Origin: Methylobacterium aerolatum
GTDB taxonomy: Bacteria; Pseudomonadota; Alphaproteobacteria; Rhizobiales; Beijerinckiaceae
Reading direction: 5' to 3'
Assembly: GCF_022179085.1 (NCBI RefSeq)
Contig: NZ_BPQE01000021.1
Coordinates: forward strand, 1 to 64,000
DNA length: 64,000 nucleotides
Shown here: positions 1 through 9,581 of the stretch, piece after piece
How positions within the stretch are numbered: position 1 is the stretch's first letter
Layout of the letters: each line of letters opens with the position of its first letter
Notes under the pieces: generated by a model
What the model saw: only the letters and a program-made list of their open reading frames with translations
The model's database searches: none
Told to the model about the DNA's origin: nothing
Made by a program: the position numbers and the translations under genes

Positions 1-278
1 ATGGGGTATTCGGCGACTTGGTGTCCGACCTCGCGGGCGCCCTCGCGCAGGGTATGGCCGCCGCGCTCGTAGGCGTCCTCGGCAAGGTCGTAAGCCTCGT
101 CGGCCACATGCCGGACGGTGTCCTTGGCCTGTCCGTAGGCGTTCTCCGCCCGGCCGGCCGCCTCGCGCGCCCGCCCCTCGACGGAGTCCCGCCGGGATCC
201 GGTGAGGTCGCCGACCGCGCCCTGCACCTTGCCGCCGAATTCCCTGGCGGCTCCCGTGATCCGATCCGTATCGACCAT
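1..278 (-). CDS. CsbD family stress-response protein (partial, C-terminus beyond left edge)
   Basis: The reading frame starts at an ATG at 278 with an AGGGA ribosome site just upstream and stays open to base 1, so the C-terminus is missing. The N-terminal half (starting MVDTDRITGAAREFGGKVQ) has the Gly/Ala/Lys-rich pattern of CsbD proteins, including the GKVQGAVGDLTG stretch. It then continues as a charged helical tail rich in Ala, Glu and Tyr (AENAYGQAKD, AYERGGHTLREGAREVG). CsbD proteins are small, soluble and induced by general stress; their biochemical role is unknown. The family call rests on the N-terminal motif only. Confidence 0.8.
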   Translation of the reverse strand, partial: MVDTDRITGAAREFGGKVQGAVGDLTGSRRDSVEGRAREAAGRAENAYGQAKDTVRHVADEAYDLAEDAYERGGHTLREGAREVGHQVAEYP

Positions 279-577
279 GCCGTGTTCCCTCGTGTTCGCT
301 GGTTTCGTGGGCGGAGGCGACGAGCCCCCGCATCCCGTCTCGGCGGAGCTGCCGGTGCTCCGCACGTCCCTCGGCCTCGACCCGGACCTTGCCGGGCGTT
401 CGGCCTTACCGGTTCCGCACCGCGCCGCGAGCCGAGGCTTCTGGGCCGATGGTGTGGAGATGAAGTCGTGTCTGTGATCGCCGACCGACCGCCCTTCGAA
501 AGATGGTACCGTGTCGTCGTCCAGATGTGCGCTGCGTGGCGGCAATCAATAGTAACGGCGTACTGGTAGGCTAATCT
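279..577. other. Intergenic region between csbD-like gene and LuxR-type regulator
   Basis: About 300 bases without a convincing gene. It holds the upstream region of the CsbD-like gene and the 3' side of the PAS-LuxR gene. I looked for a GGAAC-N16/17-CGTT general-stress promoter in front of the CsbD gene and did not find one. The short forward frames here have no ribosome site. Confidence 0.5.
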
Positions 578-2038
578 TCATTCTCCAAGTGCATGAAGGG
601 GGAATCCGTTCTCCCGCCCCCAAACGATTGCCTCACTACGCTTGTGGATGCCGAGCTTGCGGTAGAGCGCGGCGCCGTGATTGCGCACGGTGTTCCGGGA
701 CAGGTTGAGCTTGCGCGCGATCGCGTCGTCGTTCAGCCCCGAGCAGATCAGGTTCAGGATCTGCCGTTCCCGAACCGTCAGGGTGGGGAGCGACGGGTCG
801 TGGTCGCTCCGGCTCGGGCGGCGCAGGTTGGCGAGCTTGTCGATCAGGCCGCGGCTGAACCACGACGTGTCGGCCATCACCGTCTCGATGGCCTCGAACA
901 GCTCCCGCTCCGTGTGCTTCCGGTCGGTGATGTCCTGCAGGACGAACAGGGCGAAGGGCGCGCCGTTCATCTCGACCCGCTCCACAGAGACGAGGCAGTC
1001 GAGGTTGATGCCGCTGCCGTGCCGCAGGCACACTTCCTGGCCGAGGGCGCAGCCGTCCGCGCCGAGAATCGCCTCGACGTGCATCCGCTGCTTCGGGTTC
1101 ACCCACAGCCCGGCCTCGTCGAGGCTGCGCCCGATGAGGCCCTCCTCGCTCATCCCGAAGACGCGCGTGAAGGCCTCGTTTACCCCCGTCACCTTGAAGT
1201 CCTCGGCCCGCGTCAGCGCCGTGGGGACCGGCGTCATGCGGAACGCCTTGGCGAAGCGCTCCTCACTCTGGCGGAGCGCGGTCTCGGCCTTCCGGCGCAG
1301 TTCGAGGTCGGCGAAGGTGAAGAGCATGCAGGGCTCGTCGCCCATCTCGATCGGTTGGCCCGCCACGATGACGAAGCGGCTGCCGCCGTCGGGCAGGTCG
1401 AGGCACGCCTCCATCTGCGGAACGGTCCCGCCCTCCTTCAGGCGGCTGACCGCGAGGTCACGGTTACGGGCGCCGGCCAGGACATCGACCTCGTAGACGC
1501 TCTGGCCGATCACGGCGTCGCGGGTGAGCCCGGTCATCTCGAGGAACCCGAGGTTGACCTTTACATGGCGCAGGTCCGACAGGCGGGTGATCACCGCCGG
1601 GGCGGGATTGGCATTGAAGGCTGCCTCGAAGCGGGCCTCGGCCTCGAACTGGTCGGTGACGTCCTTCAGGATGAGGGCGAGGCAGCTCGGCTTGCCCTCC
1701 CGGTCGGTGGCCACGAGGCTGCGCAGGGAGTGCACGAAATCCGTGTCGGGCTTGTCGGCCCGGCGGACCTCCACCACGACGTCGTGGAACTCTTCGCCCG
1801 CCACCACCCGCTCGATCGGATACTGGTGCGGCTCGATCTTGTTGCGGTAGCGCAGGCAGAAGCGCTCGCGGTAGTCGTCCACGGTGGGCCCGAGCTCGTC
1901 GAGGCTGCCGGCGCCGTGCATGGCCAGCGCCGCCTCGTTGGCATAGGCGATGGTCTGGTCGGGTTCGACCAGGATCACGCCCTCGCTCAGCCCGGCGATG
2001 ATCTGCCGGAGTTCATGCCTGTCCACACCCGCCGTCAC
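578..2038 (-). CDS. PAS-domain LuxR-family transcriptional regulator
   Basis: A 486-residue protein with three PAS-like segments, the second and third separated by a short coiled linker (RRKAETALRQSEERFAKAF). It ends in a LuxR/GerE helix-turn-helix of about 65 residues (LTVRERQILNLICSGLNDD, then the recognition helix LSRNTVRNHGAALYRKLGI). There is no receiver domain and no membrane segment, so it probably senses a cytoplasmic ligand or redox state directly and binds DNA. I chose the GTG at 2038 because GGGAGG lies eight bases upstream. The frame continues to an ATG at 2155, but that start has no ribosome site and adds 39 uncharacteristic residues. The target genes are unknown. Confidence 0.85.
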   Translation of the reverse strand: MTAGVDRHELRQIIAGLSEGVILVEPDQTIAYANEAALAMHGAGSLDELGPTVDDYRERFCLRYRNKIEPHQYPIERVVAGEEFHDVVVEVRRADKPDTDFVHSLRSLVATDREGKPSCLALILKDVTDQFEAEARFEAAFNANPAPAVITRLSDLRHVKVNLGFLEMTGLTRDAVIGQSVYEVDVLAGARNRDLAVSRLKEGGTVPQMEACLDLPDGGSRFVIVAGQPIEMGDEPCMLFTFADLELRRKAETALRQSEERFAKAFRMTPVPTALTRAEDFKVTGVNEAFTRVFGMSEEGLIGRSLDEAGLWVNPKQRMHVEAILGADGCALGQEVCLRHGSGINLDCLVSVERVEMNGAPFALFVLQDITDRKHTERELFEAIETVMADTSWFSRGLIDKLANLRRPSRSDHDPSLPTLTVRERQILNLICSGLNDDAIARKLNLSRNTVRNHGAALYRKLGIHKRSEAIVWGRENGFPLHALGE

Positions 2039-2681
2039 CCTGAGCCTGCCTCCCACTCCTTCGATCGACGCCGGTTCGACCGTCGAGGGGCACAAACGGG
2101 TTGCGTGCAAGCGGGTTCCGGTTTTGCAGCGAATTCTTTGGTACGCATGTATCACAGGAGCGAAATTTTCGGATTAACTCCAGATTGGCCCTGGCGCGAA
2201 AACAGGCGCATCGTGAGGAAGTTACGACCGCTCGGACCCTGCCGGGTCCGGCACCTGGCGGCCGGGGCCTTTCCTGGCCGGCCGGGCCTCGACGTAGGCC
2301 CCGACTGGGCGGGACGCCTCGCCGCATCGCCCACCGGGCGAGCGGACGCCCTTCGGAGCGATCGAGACATTCGGCCCGCCATGCGGCCTTTCCTCAGGTG
2401 ATCCGAAGAATTTCTCGCGTACCGGTAGACCTGTCTCAGGGCGCGCGAGCAGATCTCCCCCATATCCACTGTAGCGAGGCCGCGAAGCATTGCCCGATGG
2501 CCCCGCGCAGAGTTCCACGAGGTTGTGCCGCCGCGTTGTCCGACCGGCGCCCGGCACGGCCGCGAGGCCGGGCGTTGCGCTGCTCCGGGCGCGCGCCCGG
2601 CCCGTTGCGGACTCGATCCTCCAGGCGCGACGCGCTGGAGCCCCTGCCCCCTTCAGCCCCTGCCCCCTTCGAGGAGTTCCG
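2039..2681. other. Long intergenic region upstream of a small proline-rich gene
   Basis: Roughly 640 bases with several overlapping open frames on both strands, none with a good start or recognisable protein. The right end contains a direct repeat of CCCCTGCCCCCTTC (about 2641-2670) just before the ribosome site of the next gene. I see no RNA gene. Confidence 0.45.
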
Positions 2682-2870
2682 ATGGCCAATCCAGGCCCTC
2701 CCCCGCCCGCACCGGCCGACCCGGAGCCCGGCGACGCGCCGGACCGTCCCAGGCCGCTCGGACCCGACGAGCCCTCCGCCCCCCTGGACGACCAGCCGAA
2801 AGGGCCGCGTCCGGGCATCGGCCCGGACGATCCGCCCGGCGACCCGAGCGGGCCGGACATCCGGGCCTGA
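2682..2870 (+). CDS. Small proline-rich hypothetical protein
   Basis: A 62-residue frame starting MANPGPPPPAPADPEPG, with GAGGAG six bases before the ATG. It is about one third proline, with Asp, Gly and Arg making up most of the rest, so it is almost certainly disordered. No signal peptide or membrane segment is present. Short acidic proline-rich proteins of this style are common and uncharacterised in Methylobacterium-like genomes. The ribosome site is the main argument that it is real; a longer in-frame start at 2490 has no support. Confidence 0.5.
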   Translation: MANPGPPPPAPADPEPGDAPDRPRPLGPDEPSAPLDDQPKGPRPGIGPDDPPGDPSGPDIRA

Positions 2871-2954
2871 AGTCACAACGGCTGCGGCCTCATTCTTTAC
2901 CGCTTGCGCCCATGATGGGCGCAAGCCCCGTACGATCACTCTGACGAGACGACG

Positions 2955-3335
2955 ATGAAGCGACCCTTCCCCACGGCTCCCGCCCTCGCCTCGCTGGCGC
3001 TCCTCGGCCTCGCGGCGCCCGCGGGCGCCGCGCCGGCCGCGAACCGCTTCGACGGCGGCTGGTCTGTCACGGCGACGGGCGAGACCGGCGATTGCGCCGG
3101 TCCCTACCGCTACGCCATCGTGATCCGGGACGGGATCGTCGACGATGCCGGGGGCAGCGATGTCGATGCCTCCGGCCGCACGGCGTCCGACGGGCGGATC
3201 ACCGGAACGATCCGCAAGGGACTGGCCAACGTCGCCGTCTCCGGCCGCCTGCGCGGATCCGCCGGCACCGGCCGCTGGACCCTGACCGGGCTCGGCTCCT
3301 GCTCAGGCCGCTGGACGGCCCGCCGCTCGAGCTGA
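2955..3335 (+). CDS. Small secreted hypothetical protein
   Basis: A 126-residue protein with a clear Sec signal peptide: MKR, then a hydrophobic stretch (ALASLALLGLAAPAGAAPA) with an AxA-type cleavage site near residue 27. The mature part contains two cysteines near its start and end (ETGDCAGPYRY and GLGSCSGRW), which could form a disulfide, and a series of short Gly/Ser/Thr-rich beta strands. This pattern (DGGWSVTATG ... YAIVIRDG) occurs in many small alphaproteobacterial periplasmic proteins of unknown role. I do not recognise a specific family. Confidence 0.7.
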   Translation: MKRPFPTAPALASLALLGLAAPAGAAPAANRFDGGWSVTATGETGDCAGPYRYAIVIRDGIVDDAGGSDVDASGRTASDGRITGTIRKGLANVAVSGRLRGSAGTGRWTLTGLGSCSGRWTARRSS

Positions 3336-3404
3336 CAGGCGGCGCCGGGACGGCGTGCATCGGCTTGAATCCGTGCTGTTGCGTCTGCGTACGAGGTCCA
3401 CGCG

Positions 3405-4565
3405 GTGCGAGACGATTCTGCTTCCGCCGGCGCGCCTGTCGGATACCTCGACCCCACCGTCCACCCCCGGCAGGCCGGCCAGAGGGTGATCGACGTGTTC
3501 GTCCACATGGCGCGCGACAAGGACGCCGATGCGTGGCACCGCCGCTGGCGGGCCGGGGATCTCGTCGGCGTGAACGATCCCACCCCCTACGGCTACGGCC
3601 GCGCGGAGGCGATGGGATGCCGCGTGCGGTTCTCCACCTCCCGGCGCGAAAATCCCCTGGAGACCCTGCTGCGGCTGGGCCTGCGGGCCCTCACCGGGTT
3701 CGATCCCGTCCATGCCTTCCGCCAGCGCCGCGCCCTCCGCGCCGCCGACGTGGTCTGGACCCACACCGAATCGCAGTTCCTGGCCGTGGCGGCGGTGCTG
3801 CCGAGGCGCGGCGGCCCGAAGGTGATCGCGCAGAGCGTGTGGCTGTTCGACCGCTGGGAGGGCCTGCACCCCCTGCACCGGTGGCTCTACACCCGGCTCA
3901 TCCGCCGCCTCGACGTCCTGACCTTCCTCTCGCCCGTCAACATGGCGGTGGCGCAGGCCGCCTTCCCGGAGAAGGCGTGCCGCTTCGTGCCCTTCGGCAT
4001 CCCCTCCGAACGAATGCTTGAGGTCGGCCCCCGCCGCCGGGCCCGGCTCACGGTCGTCGCCCCCGGCAACGACCGGCACCGCGACTGGGCGATCCTCGTG
4101 GAGGCGGCCTCCGCGCTGCCGGACGCGCGCGTGACCATCCTGTCCATGACGGCCCCTAAACGCCTCGCGCGGGGACGGGCCGGGGTGAGGATCAAGGTGG
4201 CCGAATCGAACGAGGAGTTGAACGGCCATCTGGCCGGCGCGAGCGTGGTGTGCGTGCCCTTGAAGCCGAACAGGCACGCGAGCGGCATCACGGTGATCCA
4301 GGAGGCCGTCCTGGCCGGCGTGCCCGTGGTCGCGACCCGCACCGGCGGGCTCGACGCATATTTCGGCCCGGACGAGATCAGGTTCGTGGAGGCGGGCGAC
4401 GCCGGGGCGCTGCGGGAGGCCCTGGCGGAGATCGCCCGCGATCCCTCGGGTGCCGCCGCCCGGGCGAGGCGCGCTCAGGAGCGGATGCGCCGCGACCACC
4501 TCGGCGCGCAGAGCTACGTCGCACGCCATGTGGCGCTGAGCCGGGAGCTGCTCGGCCGGGCGTGA
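3405..4565 (+). CDS. Glycosyltransferase, GT4/GT1-like
   Basis: A 386-residue cytoplasmic protein with two Rossmann-like halves. The C-terminal half carries the family-4 donor-binding signature: ASVVCVPLKPNRHASGITVIQEA, then VLAGVPVVATRTGGLDAYF. The Glu of VIQEA corresponds to the conserved second Glu of the EX7E motif, although the first Glu is not obvious. This suggests a retaining transferase using a nucleotide sugar. No other polysaccharide gene lies next to it. The start is a GTG at 3405 with a weak upstream GAGG. Substrate and product cannot be read from the sequence. Confidence 0.75.
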   Translation: MRDDSASAGAPVGYLDPTVHPRQAGQRVIDVFVHMARDKDADAWHRRWRAGDLVGVNDPTPYGYGRAEAMGCRVRFSTSRRENPLETLLRLGLRALTGFDPVHAFRQRRALRAADVVWTHTESQFLAVAAVLPRRGGPKVIAQSVWLFDRWEGLHPLHRWLYTRLIRRLDVLTFLSPVNMAVAQAAFPEKACRFVPFGIPSERMLEVGPRRRARLTVVAPGNDRHRDWAILVEAASALPDARVTILSMTAPKRLARGRAGVRIKVAESNEELNGHLAGASVVCVPLKPNRHASGITVIQEAVLAGVPVVATRTGGLDAYFGPDEIRFVEAGDAGALREALAEIARDPSGAAARARRAQERMRRDHLGAQSYVARHVALSRELLGRA

Positions 4566-4587
4566 TCCCGGCCGCCGTCGGGCGCGG

Positions 4588-5964
4588 TCAGGCGGCCTCG
4601 CCGAGGCCCTTCTCCCGGCGGAACACGGCTTCCATCTCCTGCCGGAAGGCGATGGCCTCGTTGGCGCCCGCCGTCCCGTCCTTCAGGCGCACATCCGTCC
4701 AGCGGACGGGCTGTCCGGCGGCCACGGCCTGGCGCAGGGTCAGGCCGTGGGCGAGCCCGATCGGCACGGCGCCGAGCCGGAGCGAGGTCTCGGCGGGCAC
4801 GACCTTGCCGTAGACGGTGTAGCCGCCTTCGCCGTCCAGGGTCTCCCCCTCCTTCAACGCCCGCTTCGAGACGGCGATGACGTCGCCGCGCCAGTCGAGG
4901 GTCGATCCGGTGGGCTCGCCCCGCGTCGCGATGCTGGCCACCGAGGTGCCGAGTTCGAGGCCGATCAGGTGGTAGGGCTTGTACATCGCGGCGTAGCGGC
5001 CCGATTCATCGGTCTTGAGCCCGTATTGCCGGAAGCAATCCTCCACGTACCGCGTCGGCGCCTCGAACACGGCGTAGACGCCCCAGCGCAGGTCGCGGAA
5101 CACCGGACGACCGTCGCGCTCGATGGAAGAGACCACCTCGACCGTGCCCTTCCGGGGGAGGATGCCGCCCTCCGAGACCGGCCGCAGCACCGTCGGCAGG
5201 TCATCCACGCCGCAGGCCGGGAAGGCGAGGCCGTCGTCGGGCGGACTGAGGTCGCAGCCGTTGGCCACCGCCGCCATCTCCAGGGCGGACTTGGTGCCGT
5301 CGAGGAAGGAGTTGAACATCTGCGGGTTGAAGTCCCCCCCCGCCACTTGGCTTTCGCTGAAGCCGTAATGGCCCCAGACCGTGTCGGGGGTCGATGCGTG
5401 GTAGACCGGCAGGTACTTCGTGCCCTTCCCGGCGCAGACCACCTCGAACCCGGTGGTCCGCGCCCAATCCACCAGTTCGGCGATGAGGGCGGGCTGGTCG
5501 CCCGAGGCCATGGAGTAGACGATGCCTGCCTCCGCGGCCCGGCGGGCCAGCAGCGGGCCGGCCAGCGCATCCGCCTCGACGTTGACCATCACCACGTGCT
5601 TGCGGTGCGCGCAGGCGGCGAGGACGTGCCGGATGCCGGCGGCGGGGCTGCCCGTGGCGTCGATCACGATGTCGATGAACGGGCTCGCGATCATCGCCGC
5701 CGAATCGTCGGTGACGAAGGTCCGCTCGGAGCGGGCGGCATCCTCCAGCGAGGCGGCGGCGAATCGCTCGTCGGCCCAGCCGACCCGGCGCATCGACGCC
5801 CGCGCGTTGGCGGGGGAGAGGTCGGCGACCCCGACGAGATGGATGCCCGGCGTGCGCCACGCCTGGGACAGGAACATCGAGCCGAACTTGCCGGCGCCGA
5901 TCAGGCCGACGCGGACGGGGTTCCCTTCCGCCGCCCGGCGCTTGAGCTTGGCGAACATCGACAT
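4588..5964 (-). CDS. NAD(P)-dependent oxidoreductase with Rossmann fold and C-terminal SAF domain (homoserine dehydrogenase-like)
   Basis: A 458-residue protein. A Rossmann dinucleotide site is at residues 19-28 (VGLIGAGKFGSMF), followed by a homoserine-dehydrogenase-like catalytic region (IDIVIDATGSPAAGI; GKGTKYLPVYHASTPDTVWG). The C-terminal third resembles an SAF domain (DVIAVSKRALKEGETLDGEG ... ALPIGLAHGLTLRQAVAAG-like). The start at 5964 is fixed by GGAGG six bases upstream; the open frame upstream of it is not supported. Such proteins are often found in sugar-acid or tetrose/erythritol pathways, but nothing adjacent fixes the substrate. It is transcribed toward the glycosyltransferase, with 22 bases between their ends. 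Confidence 0.75.
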   Translation of the reverse strand: MSMFAKLKRRAAEGNPVRVGLIGAGKFGSMFLSQAWRTPGIHLVGVADLSPANARASMRRVGWADERFAAASLEDAARSERTFVTDDSAAMIASPFIDIVIDATGSPAAGIRHVLAACAHRKHVVMVNVEADALAGPLLARRAAEAGIVYSMASGDQPALIAELVDWARTTGFEVVCAGKGTKYLPVYHASTPDTVWGHYGFSESQVAGGDFNPQMFNSFLDGTKSALEMAAVANGCDLSPPDDGLAFPACGVDDLPTVLRPVSEGGILPRKGTVEVVSSIERDGRPVFRDLRWGVYAVFEAPTRYVEDCFRQYGLKTDESGRYAAMYKPYHLIGLELGTSVASIATRGEPTGSTLDWRGDVIAVSKRALKEGETLDGEGGYTVYGKVVPAETSLRLGAVPIGLAHGLTLRQAVAAGQPVRWTDVRLKDGTAGANEAIAFRQEMEAVFRREKGLGEAA

Positions 5965-6381
5965 GGCGTTCCTCCGGTGGGCGTGTCCCGGCCCGCCCCG
6001 CGATGTGACGGGCTTCGGCAGCGCGTTCTTGTGGAGCTTGTACCGGCACCGGCCCGATGGACCTATCCGAGGGGCTGTCAGATCCGGCATTTTCTCTCGC
6101 GGAAGACGCAAGGGGATGGTCCGGATCAGGAGACGGTCGGCCTGTGAGGGTGATCGGCCCTTTCGCACGGCCGCGCCCGGCCCGACGCGACACGGCCTAT
6201 GGTCCTCACGGCGTTGGGTTTTGGATCAGTCGAGCCGGCGGAGAAAAACAGAAATCGCGCCGCGCGCGTCACGATCCGGCCTTAGATCGGACGCCGGTGT
6301 GCCCTCGCCGACACAGTCTGCGGCCCCGCTTTCCGTTATGGTCGGCATCGATCGGGACAGAGTTCTGGGGATCGTTTAGTT
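5965..6381. other. Divergent intergenic region between SAF oxidoreductase and porin
   Basis: 417 bases serving as the upstream region of both flanking genes. No gene is supported. The 80 bases before the porin are the likely promoter and leader, but I could not assign a convincing -35/-10 pair. Confidence 0.45.
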
Positions 6382-7290
6382 ATGAAGACACTCGTTACCA
6401 CGTTGGCCGCCTTCACGGCCCTCACCGCCGCCGCCTCGGCCGCCGACCTTCCGCGTCGCGCCGCCCCGCCGCCGGTCTTCACCCCGGTTCCGGTCTTCAC
6501 CTGGACGGGCTTCTACGCCGGTTTCAACGCCGGTTACGGCTTCGACGCCTCCTCCGGCAACCGCGCCCCGACCGTGATCGGCGTTCCCGCCGGCGCCACC
6601 GTCCCCGGCAGCGTCTTCGCTGACGGCGTTGGCCCGACCACCGGCGTCGTCGCCTTCGGCAACAACCGCAACAACGAAGGCTTCGTTGGCGGTGGTCAGA
6701 TCGGCTACAACTACCAGTTCACCCCGGGTTCGGGCGTGGTGGTCGGCCTCGAGGCCGACGCCCAGTACGTCGACTTCGGTCGCCAGCGGAACCGCTTCGC
6801 GTTCGCCGCCCCGGCCGGCTCGACCATCGTCCCCGGCACCCTCGTCTACAACCCGAACGGCCTGTCGGGCCTCGACTACTTCGGCACCGTGCGCGGCCGC
6901 CTCGGCTACGCCTTCGACCGCACCCTCGTCTACGCCACGGGCGGCTTCGCCTACGGCTCGGGCGGCGGCCGTCAGTTCGGCACCGGCGTCTCCTCGAACG
7001 ACTTCCAGACCGGCTACGCTGTCGGCGGCGGTATCGAGTACGCTCTCCCGACCGACTCCTTCCTGAACTTCTTCCGCTCCTCGGCCGTGACGATCAAGGT
7101 CGAAGGTCTGTACGTGAACCTGCAGCAGGACCGTCGCGTGGCCGGCGCCTTCGCCACCACCGCCAACGGCACCACCTACTCGATCAACTCCCCCGGCGTG
7201 ACCCTCGTCTCGGGCCCGGCCAACCTGCGCCGCGACACCGAGTTCGCCGTCATCCGCGCCGGCGTGAACTACAAGTTCGGCACCTACTAG
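6382..7290 (+). CDS. Outer-membrane beta-barrel protein, Omp25/RopB-like porin family
   Basis: A 302-residue protein. It has a signal peptide (MKTLVTTLAAFTALTAAASA, cleaved before ADLPRR) and then the VFTWTGFYAGFNAGYGF entry motif typical of Hyphomicrobiales Omp25/Omp31 relatives. Alternating aromatic beta strands follow. The C-terminal strand, FAVIRAGVNYKFGTY, is suited to BAM insertion although it ends in Tyr rather than Phe. Internal strands such as GLDYFGTVRGRLGYAF are the family's best-known signature. Codon bias is extreme and a strong terminator follows, both suggesting high expression as a structural outer-membrane protein. Confidence 0.92.
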   Translation: MKTLVTTLAAFTALTAAASAADLPRRAAPPPVFTPVPVFTWTGFYAGFNAGYGFDASSGNRAPTVIGVPAGATVPGSVFADGVGPTTGVVAFGNNRNNEGFVGGGQIGYNYQFTPGSGVVVGLEADAQYVDFGRQRNRFAFAAPAGSTIVPGTLVYNPNGLSGLDYFGTVRGRLGYAFDRTLVYATGGFAYGSGGGRQFGTGVSSNDFQTGYAVGGGIEYALPTDSFLNFFRSSAVTIKVEGLYVNLQQDRRVAGAFATTANGTTYSINSPGVTLVSGPANLRRDTEFAVIRAGVNYKFGTY

Positions 7291-7306
7291 GATCCGAATT
7301 CATAGC

Positions 7307-7371
7307 GCCGGTCCCGACCCCGTCGGGACCGGCCACCTCGAAGGGCGTGGGGTTCTCCCCGCGCCCTTTTT
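7307..7371 (+). terminator. Double hairpin terminator after the porin gene
   Basis: Two hairpins in series. A perfect 12-bp stem (GCCGGTCCCGAC/GTCGGGACCGGC) with a three-base loop lies at 7307-7333. A second stem (AAGGGCG and GGGG paired with CCCC and CGCCCTT) at 7341-7368 is followed directly by a run of T. The second has the form of an intrinsic terminator. Confidence 0.85.
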
Positions 7372-7524
7372 CGTGTCCGCCTTCCGCCCCGCGGGCCGCG
7401 TCGGCCGTCGCCGCCGCGATTGTCAGCGTATTTGTCCGAGTATAGAACCGGTCTCGCGTCCGCCGCGACGCGCCGACCCCGGCGCCGCCGCGACCCCCGT
7501 TCTCGCATCCGGACCGGCCCGCCG

Positions 7525-9318
7525 ATGACCGCCTCCCGCCCCAAGCTCCGCTCCCGCGCGTGGTTCGACAACCCGGACAACATCGACATGACGGCGCTCT
7601 ACCTGGAGCGCTACCTCAACTACGGGCTGACCCTCGACGAGCTGCGCTCCGGCAAGCCGGTCATCGGCATCGCTCAGACCGGCTCCGACCTCTCGCCCTG
7701 CAACCGCCACCACCTCGTCCTGGCCGAGCGAATCCGCGAGGGCATCCGCGAGGCGGGCGGGATCGTGATGGAGTTCCCGGTCCATCCGATCCAGGAAACC
7801 GGCAAGCGCCCCACTGCCGGCCTCGACCGCAACCTCGCCTATCTCGGCCTGGTCGAGCTGCTCTACGGCTATCCCCTCGACGGCGTGGTGCTCACCACCG
7901 GCTGCGACAAGACCACCCCGGCCTGCCTGATGGCGGCGGCGACGGTGAACATCCCGGCCATCGCCCTGTCCGTCGGGCCGATGCTCAACGGCTGGTACAA
8001 GGGCCAGCGCACGGGCTCGGGCACCATCGTCTGGCGCGCCCGCGAGATGCTGGCGGCGGGCGAGATCGACCATGACGGCTTCATCAAGCTCGTGACCTCG
8101 TCGGCCCCCTCCACGGGCTTCTGCAACACGATGGGCACGGCGACCACCATGAACACGCTGGCCGAGGCGCTCGGCATGATGCTGCCCGGCACCGCCGCCA
8201 TCCCCGCCCCCTACCGGGACCGGCAGGAGGCCGCCTACCTCACCGGCAAGCGCATCGTGGCGATGGTGGCCGAGGATCTGAAGCCGTCCGACATCCTCAC
8301 CCGCGACGCCTTCCTCAACGCCATCGTGGTGAACTCGGCCATCGGCGGCTCGACCAACGCGCCGATCCACCTCGCGGCCATCGCCCGCCATGTCGGCACC
8401 GAACTCGACGTGACCGACTGGCAAACCCACGGCCTCGACGTGCCGCTCCTCGTGAACCTGCAGCCGGCCGGCACCTACCTCGCCGAGGACTATTACCGCG
8501 CCGGCAGCCTGCCCGCCGTCGTCGCCCAGCTGATGGACAAGGGGCTGATCCGCGAGGACGCCCTGACCGTGAACGGCCGGACCATCGGCGACAATTGCCG
8601 GGGCACCGAGATCGGCGACGAGGACGTGATCCGCCCCTTCGACCGGCCCCTGAAGGAGGCGGCCGGCTTCCTCGTGCTCAAGGGCAACCTGTTCGACGCG
8701 GCGATCATGAAGACCAGCGTGATCGGCGAGGAATTCCGCAACCGCTACCTCTCGAACCCGGACGACCCGGAGGCCTTCGAGGGCCGCGTCGTGGTGTTCG
8801 ACGGGCCGGAGGACTACCACCACCGGATCGACGATCCGTCCCTCGACATCACCGAGGACACGCTCCTCGTGATGCGGGGCGCCGGACCCGTGGGCTATCC
8901 CGGCGCCGCCGAGGTGGTGAACATGCGGCCCCCCGCCCACCTCATCAAGGCGGGCGTCTTCGCCCTCCCCTGCCTGGGCGACGGGCGCCAATCGGGCACC
9001 TCGGCCTCGCCCTCGATTCTCAACGCCTCCCCCGAGGCGGCGGCGGGCGGCGGCCTCGCCCTCTTGCGCACGGGGGACCGGGTGCGGATCGACCTGCGCC
9101 GGGGCACGGCCGACATGCTGATTCCCGACACGGAGATCGCCGAGCGCCGCAGGGCCCTGGAGGCGGCAGGCGGCTACGCCTATCCGGCCTCGCAGACGCC
9201 CTGGCAGGCGATCCAGCGCGCCGCCGTCGGCCAGATGCACACGGGGGCGATCCTGGAGGGAGCCGAATCGTTCCAGCGCATCGCCCAGACGAAGGGCCTG
9301 CCGCGGGACAACCACTGA
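7525..9318 (+). CDS. IlvD/Edd family sugar-acid dehydratase, probably D-xylonate (pentonate) dehydratase
   Basis: A 597-residue cytoplasmic enzyme of the dihydroxy-acid dehydratase family. Likely [2Fe-2S] ligands are Cys59 ([10 protein letters not shown]), Cys127 (GCDKTTPAC) and Cys200 ([15 protein letters not shown]), with the spacing of structurally studied pentonate dehydratases. The catalytic-serine region [13 protein letters not shown] is present near residue 490. The [12 protein letters not shown] and QTPWQEIQ-like (QTPWQAIQR) stretches match Caulobacter-type xylonate dehydratase more than biosynthetic IlvD. The expected reaction is dehydration of a C5 sugar acid to a 2-keto-3-deoxy acid. 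The ATG at 7525 is preferred; the frame extends to a TTG at 7420 without a ribosome site. Confidence 0.85.
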   Translation: MTASRPKLRSRAWFDNPDNIDMTALYLERYLNYGLTLDELRSGKPVIGIAQTGSDLSPCNRHHLVLAERIREGIREAGGIVMEFPVHPIQETGKRPTAGLDRNLAYLGLVELLYGYPLDGVVLTTGCDKTTPACLMAAATVNIPAIALSVGPMLNGWYKGQRTGSGTIVWRAREMLAAGEIDHDGFIKLVTSSAPSTGFCNTMGTATTMNTLAEALGMMLPGTAAIPAPYRDRQEAAYLTGKRIVAMVAEDLKPSDILTRDAFLNAIVVNSAIGGSTNAPIHLAAIARHVGTELDVTDWQTHGLDVPLLVNLQPAGTYLAEDYYRAGSLPAVVAQLMDKGLIREDALTVNGRTIGDNCRGTEIGDEDVIRPFDRPLKEAAGFLVLKGNLFDAAIMKTSVIGEEFRNRYLSNPDDPEAFEGRVVVFDGPEDYHHRIDDPSLDITEDTLLVMRGAGPVGYPGAAEVVNMRPPAHLIKAGVFALPCLGDGRQSGTSASPSILNASPEAAAGGGLALLRTGDRVRIDLRRGTADMLIPDTEIAERRRALEAAGGYAYPASQTPWQAIQRAAVGQMHTGAILEGAESFQRIAQTKGLPRDNH

Positions 9319-9351
9319 GACGGTGACATCGCCTCTCCCCGTCCAGGGCGT

Positions 9352-9475
9352 CTTCGGGTCGATCCGGGTCGCTTGCTTGACCGTCTTTGAGAGCGAAGCG
9401 ACGCAATCCGGGGCAACGGGCCGTGTCCAGGCATGGCGCATCCCTGGATTGCTTCGCTCACGCTCGCCATGACGG
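9352..9475. repeat. Dispersed intergenic repeat, family A (copy 1)
   Basis: An imperfect palindrome: one arm AGAGCGAAGCGACGCAATCC (about 9390-9409), the other ATCCCTGGATTGCTTCGCTC with ACGCTCGCCATGACG. It matches the inverted repeat at 55152-55245. The flanking 9352-9387 stretch, read on the minus strand, matches 34536-34571 at 32 of 36 positions. Confidence 0.75.
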
Positions 9476-9581
9476 AGGGGGCGACGACCTTTCCGGCCGG
9501 ACAATCAGGACGAGGTCATGGCCGAGGGTGCGTTGCCCCGAGTGTCCACCCGATGCCGCACGCGCGCAGGGGAAGTCCCCC

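Noticed and set aside
1-577. General-stress (EcfG-type) promoter in front of the CsbD gene
   Set aside because: No GGAAC-N16/17-CGTT arrangement was found on the relevant strand.
2222-2860. Reverse frame of 212 codons in the gap near 2.5 kb
   Set aside because: Composition is Gly/Arg/Pro noise, there is no ribosome site, and it lies antisense to the small gene at 2682 which does have one.
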